From assembly GCF_947172395.1 (NCBI RefSeq), contig NC_069110.1, positions 5,332,001 through 5,396,000 of the forward strand: DNA of 64,000 nucleotides, given 5' to 3'. This document shows positions 57,348-64,000 of this stretch, one piece after another; the stretch's first letter is position 1; each line of letters opens with the position of its first letter. The DNA is from Bicyclus anynana. Its lineage: Eukaryota > Arthropoda > Insecta > Lepidoptera > Nymphalidae. The notes beneath the pieces were generated by a model. The model ran no database searches and was not told where the DNA came from. It saw nothing but the letters and a program-made list of their open reading frames with translations. The translations under genes were made by a program, and so were the position numbers.

Positions 57348-57413
57348 TGATTTTCATTAGTAGCCCAGTCATATTAGCTGTATATAATATGACTGGGCTA
57401 CTAATGAAAATCA
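57348..57413. repeat. Perfect 29-bp inverted repeat with 8-base loop
   Basis: The left arm 57348-57376 begins TGATTTTCATTAGTAGCCCA; the right arm 57385-57413 is its exact reverse complement. The palindrome includes the terminus of the larger transposon at 57361, so flanking host-side bases (TGATTTTCATTAG) are also mirrored. Confidence 0.85.
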
Positions 57414-58504
57414 TATAATAAGCTGTACATTGCATATAATCACACTATATATCACTAATGCATATAATAAGCTGTAAATTGGTATAAATCTTTGTTTCGT
57501 CATTCTAAATGTTGTCTCAAAAGTCACAAATGCTATCATCTACGCGTCTTAAGATATTGAAGGTCAAAAGTCACAAAAATCATTTTTTCGCGAATATCTC
57601 GTTTCCTATTGCTTAAATCAGATTTGCCTCTATTGTAAAAGTTGTAGTTTATAAAATTCTTTACATTTTTTGTTTGAACTTTTTTTTCATACGATTAACC
57701 GTTTTTCGGGTAGAGCGCGAAGAGTACGCAGCGTACAGTCTTATATAGCCTAATACAATAACTGTGGCCTAATTCAAGCGTTATCAGGACGTTGTAGAAG
57801 GTCAATTGGTTACTTAAAAAAATATAATTATAAAACCATACCCAATTTTTGTTGATTTTAATTATAATAAAATTGTGAATTGAAGCTTCTTCTTCTTCTT
57901 CGTCGTCTTCTTCTTGTTGTTGCTCAAAAATGTTCAATTCATTTTATCATCTTCATTATCGATTACATTCATCTCCAAACCTTCCAGAATTTCATATCTT
58001 TCTACATTGGGATTACTTGGATATACTGGAGCGTTGAAGCAAGCTTGTCCATTGTACTAGTCACAAACTAAAGAACATAGTAACCCTGATTTTTTTGTAT
58101 CTACAGCGGGAATCATAACCTATTGCAATAATTGTCGGCATCATGCAAAACCCATTTTTAAGAAATTTAATATCACGTGTTTCAAACGGTAAAGGCATTT
58201 TCCGCATTGGGCTAGCATGGACTACAGGTCTAACCCCTTTCATTCTGAGAGAGATGATCATGCAGAAAGGAATCATTTCTAAGAAATGCGTTATTACTAC
58301 TTTTATAGTAAGTGCAAACCTCATTTAGGCAATAGGAAACGAGATATTTGCGAAAAACCACTTTTCATGACCTTTGACCTTCAGTATCTTAAGACGCGCA
58401 TACGATAGCATTTGTGACTTTTAGAACGACGAAACAAAGATTTAGACTAATTTACAGCTTGTTATCTCTCATTCCGAAGTGAAACCCTAATACGACTGGG
58501 CTAT
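57361..58504. mobile_element. Non-autonomous DNA transposon with about 200-bp inverted ends
   Basis: The left end TAGCCCAGTCATATTAG and the right end (reverse complement) TAGCCCAGTCGTATTAG are mirrored. Similarity continues inward through AAGCTGTAAATT, AATCTTTGTTTCGTC, AAAGTCACAAATGCTATC, GCGTCTTAAGATA and ATATCTCGTTTCCTATTGC on both sides, with indels. The interior has no credible transposase; only short ORFs are present. Confidence 0.8.
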
Positions 58505-59139
58505 TGAAGTTTCCAGTACCCTGCGAATGATACTTTATCTCTTTGTTACCTATTTTATATTATATAATAAAAAATAAAAAAAACCAAGGACTTAAGCAGA
58601 TGTTTTAAATATATTTTTTGAAAGAAAAACACACTGTACCCGATTGATCATCGGGTAAATACTCAATCCTAATAATTGTGATCGAAACGGTAATCGATTT
58701 CTCAATTTTTCAGCAATAGTCGATAATTTAAAATAGAGGTAACACCATATTAACAGATTAAAAAAATCTTTAAAATATACTTTCACAGACTATAGTAAAA
58801 GTTCAGCACTTTTCAGAGGATAATTTAGTTTCCTCCGAGACACAAAGAAATTTTTTCAATTTTGTACGAAGTTTTCTATTATAAAATAATTCTCTAAATT
58901 ATTTCAGTAGATCCAGAGATTACCCCCTACAACATCACAAACTTTACCTCTTGGATTTTTGAGATGTGATTTTCTTGTATTCACATCTTTGACTATTTAA
59001 ACTATGGACCTGTTTCGCAGCCCAATTCACCAACATTATAGTCTGTCGTTTTTTGAGGGGGACGAGGTAAACTCACACATCAAAAATATTTTGTTCTGAC
59101 TACACACAACTCTATAATTGACTCGCAATACACACACGC

Positions 59140-59525
59140 GTAATTTTTACACAGACTAAACAACACATCGCTTAGACTAATCACAGAATATATACATAGA
59201 ATATTCGATTACTTGATCGATTTTTTGCTGTTCTGTCAAAAGAATCGATTCTTTTTATTACGAATTTGATAAAATTTAAGGTAGAATTACTTACAAATGA
59301 AACGTTACTCCATCTTTTACTAAACTACAAGTTTTTGGTCGCTTTATATGCCATTTAACTACATAAACCGGTATTTTTAGGGAGCTCATTACACGACGAA
59401 AACGATTACAACACTGAAACATCGATTCTATAGCAACAGTTTTTATAAACGCGTTAGATCATTGATTTTTGATCTTTGCCAGAGGGGTAACGGTTAGCGA
59501 GGCAGGTCCTGTTATTAATGGTCGA
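59140..59525 (-). repeat. About 390-base interspersed repeat, copy 2
   Basis: Inverted relative of 20290-20680. Shared blocks include (minus strand) CTCGCTAAC, GCAAAGATCAAAAATC, AACGCGTTTATAAAA, AGATGGAGTAACGTTTCATT and TCGAATATTCTATGTAT. Confidence 0.8.
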
Positions 59526-60879
59526 AGATTCACATAGATATCTAAAAACATAAAAGTAATAGAGTGTTCAGAGTGCTACATAAAAAACTAAAAATCAAAC
59601 ACGGCATACACAAACGGTAGTAGAAAGAGGAGTTTTAGCATTTGAGCACTCGTGTTTTACAGTTTGTTTCATGTAGGATGGTACGGGTGACAGTTTGTTT
59701 CACTCTTTTATGTTTGCCGTTTTTATGATTAATATGAACGTCATCAATATAAGAATGTCATCGTACCCATGACACCACGTCACCATAGATTAATACACTA
59801 ATACTGAGACATGTCACTGAAAAACAATAGGTACCGGTTGAGGCACGAGTTTGCCAACCGTACTATAATAAAGTATTGTATACTGTATTTCAGTTCTGTG
59901 TACTATATTTTATTTTTGAAGAAATATATATAATAAGCAAAAATACTTATATTTTCATCAATAAAATCGAATGAAAAAATCTTTTATTGTAAAACTTTTT
60001 GAACATAAGTTTCCAACGGATGAATAGTGCCTAGAATGTCCAAACTTGTCTTTCTTTTCGAGTTCCGAACGATAAACTAAGAAATTACACAATTACAAGA
60101 GTTGCAAATAAAATGTAGTTTTAATGTAAATAAATCTAATATAAATATAATAATAAATGAAGATTTATTTTTTCACTTAATCCATAAAATACGCCCTACT
60201 ATACTTTCTAAGAGCGTAATAGATTTTTTTAAAGCTATATCTGAAAAATACTATATTATTCTCAAGAAATGTTGGCAACCCTATGTACCACCAAAGACCA
60301 CGTACTTATTGAAGTAAGTTATTGAGCGTGGCTAAAATAGAATGGCGGTCTATGGCGGTTTAAAAAAAAAATTGTTCGCACCAGCGTGGCGCCCCCTATA
60401 AACATTCTACTCTATGGTGGCGCCCGCTGTGGCGTCAGCCACCTTTTAATATACTAAGCGCGACACAAGATGGCGCCAAATTACAAATTATAATTCCTTC
60501 CGTTACGTCCATCATGGATCATCTTATATCCATCCGGGATATAAATATTTATTTTAATAATATTCATGATAGATATTAATAAAATAATTTACATGTTTAC
60601 AATCATTTTATTCATCATTCATAAAAAAAGAATAATATACAATCCCTGGCCAATAATAATAGACAAATAGCCATCGCCAAAGCGAAATAGGGAATATTTT
60701 TCAAAAAAAGAACGCTTAGATGTTGACAAATTAATAACTTTAATTGTCAATTATCAAATAACTTCTTTTAGCTTCTCAATCGTCGTACGTCATAGCCGCT
60801 ATTTGTATTATGTAGTATTTGCCGTTAGCAGTCGATATTGTATTTTTTAAACTGTGAATTTGTGTTGAAGAATTTTAGA

Positions 60880-62881
60880 ATGGCCAATACCGATTTTCGA
60901 AAAGACGCGGTCCGCCCGCGAAGCGTCTATACAGCTCATTCTTATAATCAGGTATAATATTTAATCAACTTAAAAAAAGATGGCGGTTCTGCTTTTTGTT
61001 ATTTAAAATAGGCTTGCACCTGACTATAAGTAGCTTGGCAAGTTCGTTGATGACTCTCCCATGATATGAGCGACAGGGGGGGGGGGGGAGACTCCGCGGG
61101 TATCAAGCATCGCTACCCTCCTCCCAGCCCGCGTGGACCATCGGGAGTGTTACGAACGAATTTGAAAAGCTGTAGCTACGAGTACGATCATCACTTTTTT
61201 TTTCAGGAAGAATCTAGTTTATCTACTTTCCAAGACTACAGCAAGTTCCTTGAGGGTGGTCTAGGGCAGGCGGAACTGGTTGGCGCTTCGGGCTGGCAGC
61301 CGCCGTGGAGGGCGCCACTGCAGCGGAAGGCACCTTTCTATCCGGGCGATGATATTTTTCACGCTGATACTTGGCGAGAACTGGAGGTTTGTATTATTAT
61401 TTTTTTAATTGATCCACTGTTGACTGTTACAGTTTTTACATAATTACAAACCCAAAAATATGTCTGTACAATCTTATTCTAGTACTAGCGGACGCCCGCG
61501 TCTTCGTTCGCGTAGAATTCAGTTTTTCACAACGGGAACTATGGATTTTTACGGGATGAAATGCCTATGTGTTAATCCAGAGTAAAATCTATTTCCATTC
61601 CTAATTTCAGCCACATCGCTTTAGTAGCCGCAGCGTAAAAGAAGAACAAACATACTTACATACAAACTTTCGCCTTTATAATATTAGTGTGATTATTATA
61701 AAACAGTGTGCATCGGATACACCCACCGAGGGCTCTACAAATCAAGTACAAGAACAATAAAGCAGTTATTCTAGGCATTGATTAAACTACAAAGGACATT
61801 TATTAAGTTCTCGCTGTTCTGTAATAAAATGGCATTACGAGGAATCATTATCAATCCATATTTGGCTCACTGCTGAGCTCGAGTCTCCTCACAGAATGAG
61901 AGGAGTAAGGAAAATAGTCCACCACGCTGGCCCAATGCGGATAGGCAGTCTTCACACACGCAGAGAATTAAGAAAATTCTCTGGTATGCAGGTTTCCTCA
62001 CGATGTTTTCCTTCACCGTTTGAGACACGTGATTTTTAATTTCTTAAAATGCACACGACTGAAAAGTTGGAGGTGCATGCCCCGGGCCGGATTCGAACCC
62101 ACACCCTCCGGAATCGGAGGCAGAGGCCATACGAGGAATAGGTGCAATGAATTCCGTACCGTCGTGTCTCTGCCAGTCCTACTGTATAAACCTTGAACTA
62201 GACTCCGCGCCACGGAAGAAGTCCCGTAGACGCGGCGCTAATGTTTTATTGGAGCTCATTGTCATTTGGTAATTTCGGTGTTATTGTCATTTGTGTAAGG
62301 CATTGTCAATTTTAGGTCAGGTTTTAGCCGCGCTTCTTTCGTGGCGTGGAGTCTACAGGGTATTTTGGGGTTTGCCATAGAGTAAAGAACATTTTTTTGT
62401 ATGTATGGTTTTGTGCCAAATATAGTGTATATTGTACCACTTTATTCATAAGATACCTGCAACTAAATTCAAGGTCCTAAAAATAGGTTTTTTTTTGCAG
62501 GTAACAGACGGTATTGGTGCTGCCACATACAATGTCTCGGTGACACCTCACGGAACGGTGTGCATGCGGCTGAGGGATCGAGTAAAGTTAGTGAACTACT
62601 ATAGCTAGTATACTAACCGGAGTTAGTGAATGAATTTCCTTTTCTTTGGTACGGCTTACCTTCGTCTAAATTCCATCCTTCGCCACTGATACATATTATA
62701 ATTCCTGTAGGGTCGACATGACAATCGACGGTGCCGTGCGACTGACCAACGCTAAGAACAACATAATCCTTGCGTTGTCCCGTTCCGGTGCCTCTGCCGC
62801 TCTCATTCATCCCAACGGGCGGGTCTACCAGTATGGCTCGCGCGTTGAGATCCAAGCGCGCCACCAGCAGGGGAATAATAA
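60880..62881 (+). CDS. Unrecognised gene, first four exons (runs off window)
   Basis: Exons 60880-60951, 61207-61386, 62501-62586 and 62711-62881, all GT-AG with matching phases (0, 0, 2), and a further donor at 62882, so it continues beyond the window or into its last kilobase. It starts MANTDFRKDAVRPRSVYTAH, chosen because the exon opens at this ATG, with no in-frame ATG before it and a clean donor after. The second exon is rich in Trp/Pro (GASGWQPPWRAPLQRKAP, YPGDDIFHADTWRELE). The later part looks like beta-strand repeats (GIGAATYNVSVTPHGTVCMR, IDGAVRLTNAKNNIILALS, AALIHPNGRVYQYGSRVEI), recalling FAM194/DUF-type glycine-turn domains, but I cannot assign a family. At least 169 residues. 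A MITE B copy occupies intron 1. Confidence 0.75.
61031..61171 (+). mobile_element. MITE B, internally deleted copy
   Basis: The left end TAGCTTGGCAAGTTCGTTGA and right end AACGAATTTGAAAAGCT are the family's terminal inverted repeats. A run of about 14 G at 61069-61082 interrupts it. It ends 36 bases before the exon at 61207. Confidence 0.75.
61480..61695 (+). repeat. Common interspersed repeat, intron 2
   Basis: ACTAGCGGACGCCCGCGTCT through GTGTTAATCCAGAGTAAAAT to CTTTATAATATTAGTGTGAT; similar to 39200-39350 and, at its end, to 8160-8182. Confidence 0.7.
61850..62130 (-). mobile_element. SINE family 2, nearly full copy
   Basis: Minus strand: B-box-like GGGTTCGAATCCGGCC, CATGCACCTCCAACTTTTCA, GTGAAGGAAAACATCGTGAG, AGAGAATTTTCTTAATTCTC, GTGAAGACTGCCTATCCGCA and the terminal AGCAGTGAGCCAAATATGG. 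It is the best reference copy of the family in the window. Confidence 0.85.
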
Positions 62882-62904
62882 GTAAGCTGCTCACATCAAT
62901 ATTT

Positions 62905-62905
62905 T

Positions 62906-62937
<32 letters not shown>

Positions 62938-63125
62938 GCCGATAGTCGTTCACTTCTAGTTTTCTTGTAAGAAGTTAGAAACTCTACAAATTTGAGCCTT
63001 TTGGCCGTCAACCAGTAGGACGTCGACTGACTCTGCGCTTTACGGTGTGAGGTCACCGTTCCAGCACCTTGAGTCCCCGACATTAATTGCCACTGCCTTT
63101 GGATCTGCTGCGCATCTCCTCATTT
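62905..63125 (-). mobile_element. RTE-like LINE 3' fragment
   Basis: It starts with (CAT)n, then CAGCCGATAGTCGTTCACTT, and later has CGTTCCAGCACCTTGAGTCC and TCTGCTGCGCATCTCCTCAT. It is diverged, and lies downstream of the last visible exon of the right-hand gene. Confidence 0.75.
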
Positions 63126-63524
63126 TTGGACCCATCGCCATGTGGTACGTCGATTCTCTTTCTTCAAACGCTTCGTAAATTGAAAAATGTATGGGAATGA
63201 CATTTGTTATCGACTGGTAACGTGATATTGTCGATCGGATCTGTCATTCTCATGGTTTTGTTAATTTTTGAAGACTAAATGTTTGTAGAAAGAGTATCGA
63301 CGTGCCATATGCTACAGGCCCAGAATTGAGGAGCTGCGCAGAAGATCTAAACAGGTCCTGATTATAGATACTCCGAGTAAAGTTTACTATATTGTCTGTT
63401 CTTTGGTTCTTAGCCATCTTATGTGAGGTTTATACTTGGCTAACATTATCATAGACAACATGCATTGATCGCAGACTTTCGTCTTTAGTCATTAAGGAAT
63501 TTAGGACTAAAGATGTATCATCGT

Positions 63525-63812
63525 CATCATCATCATCAACCCACTCACTGAAGAGCACGAGTCCCTTCTCAGAATAAGAGGGGTTAGGCCTTAGTCCACC
63601 ACCCTGGCCCAATGCAGATTGGCAGACATTGAGAATTGAGAAAAGGTATGCATGTTTCCTCACGATGTTTTCCTTCACCGTTTGAGACACATGCTATTTA
63701 ATTCCTTAAAATGCACATGCATGCACTGAATTGTTGGAGGTGCATGCCTTGGACTGGGTTCGAACTTACCATCCGGAACTAGAGGCAGAGGATCTACTGG
63801 GCTATCACGGCT
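63525..63812 (-). mobile_element. SINE family 2, full-length diverged copy
   Basis: Minus strand: GAGCCGTGATAGCCCAGTAG head, GGTTCGAACTTA-like degenerate region, CATGCACCTCCAACAATTCA, GTGAAGGAAAACATCGTGAG and the tail GACTCGTGCTCTTCAGTGAG. Copies in this orientation share the (CAT)n 3' flank. Confidence 0.8.
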
Positions 63813-64000
63813 CGGCACGGCAAAGATGTAGAGCCTCATTTAATTACATCGGCAACTATACCCTTCAAACCTGAAGAAAGCATTGTTGCTTGGTGGCAGA
63901 CATAAGCGTGACAGTACCTCCCAGAACGTCCTTTGTAACACTGACTACTCTACTACTAAAATACTATTACTATTAGCTATTATGTTAGCTACATTATGGG

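Larger units (their letters stand above)
56585..60879. other. Divergent intergenic region
   Basis: It lies between the start of Tudor-SN (minus) and the start of the 60880 gene (plus), so it contains both promoters. The Tudor-SN promoter is expected within the few hundred bases right of 56584, and that of the right-hand gene just left of 60880 (initiator-like GCAGTCG at about 60828). In between lie the long-TIR transposon (57361-58504), the inverted copy of the 390-base repeat (59140-59525), a TTC-rich simple repeat (57886-57912), and a TGGCG-rich block (60345-60480). No exon was identified. Confidence 0.5.

Overview
The window reads as nuclear DNA of an insect, most likely a moth or butterfly. 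The basis is spliced GT-AG genes with short exons in AT-rich introns, close protein resemblance to insect gene families, and dense lepidopteran-style repeats: tRNA-headed SINEs, many 5'-truncated 3' ends of one RTE-like LINE, MITEs, and (CAT)n/(GAT)n tails. No prokaryotic, organellar or viral gene block was seen. All exon models were built by eye from ORFs, splice sites and matching intron phases. Species and database identity were not tested.

Layout. (1) 3764-8468, plus strand: the last five exons of a giant muscle-type Ig-Fn3-protein kinase gene (Unc-89/obscurin-like); its 5' part lies left of the window. (2) 8469-14115: gene-free, with MITEs, a foldback element and SINEs. (3) 14116-21219, plus: a complete eight-exon proton-coupled amino-acid transporter (SLC36/PAT type, 453 aa) whose introns are full of repeats. 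(4) 21220-24328: no gene seen. (5) 24342-28703, minus: a young LINE with an intact 1241-codon ORF2 (endonuclease, reverse transcriptase, RNase H), the tail of ORF1, and a 13-bp target-site duplication. (6) 29050-40618, plus: six phase-compatible exons ending an unrecognised gene, with decayed copies of its last exon nearby. (7) 43223-56584, minus: a complete ten-exon Tudor-SN/SND1 gene (893 aa) carrying a 5'-truncated Jockey-like LINE in intron 4; it converges with gene 6. (8) 56585-60879: intergenic, with a transposon bearing roughly 200-bp terminal inverted repeats. (9) 60880-62881, plus: the first four exons of an unrecognised gene that runs off the right edge.

The genes do not form a pathway: a sarcomeric kinase, a membrane transporter, an RNA-binding nuclease-fold protein and two unknowns are simply neighbours. 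The clearest themes are mobile-element ends lying within about 20-45 bases of splice acceptors in three genes, and decayed duplicates of exons beside their live parents in two genes. I found no convincing new multi-gene system. The most unexplained item is the gene at 29050-40618.
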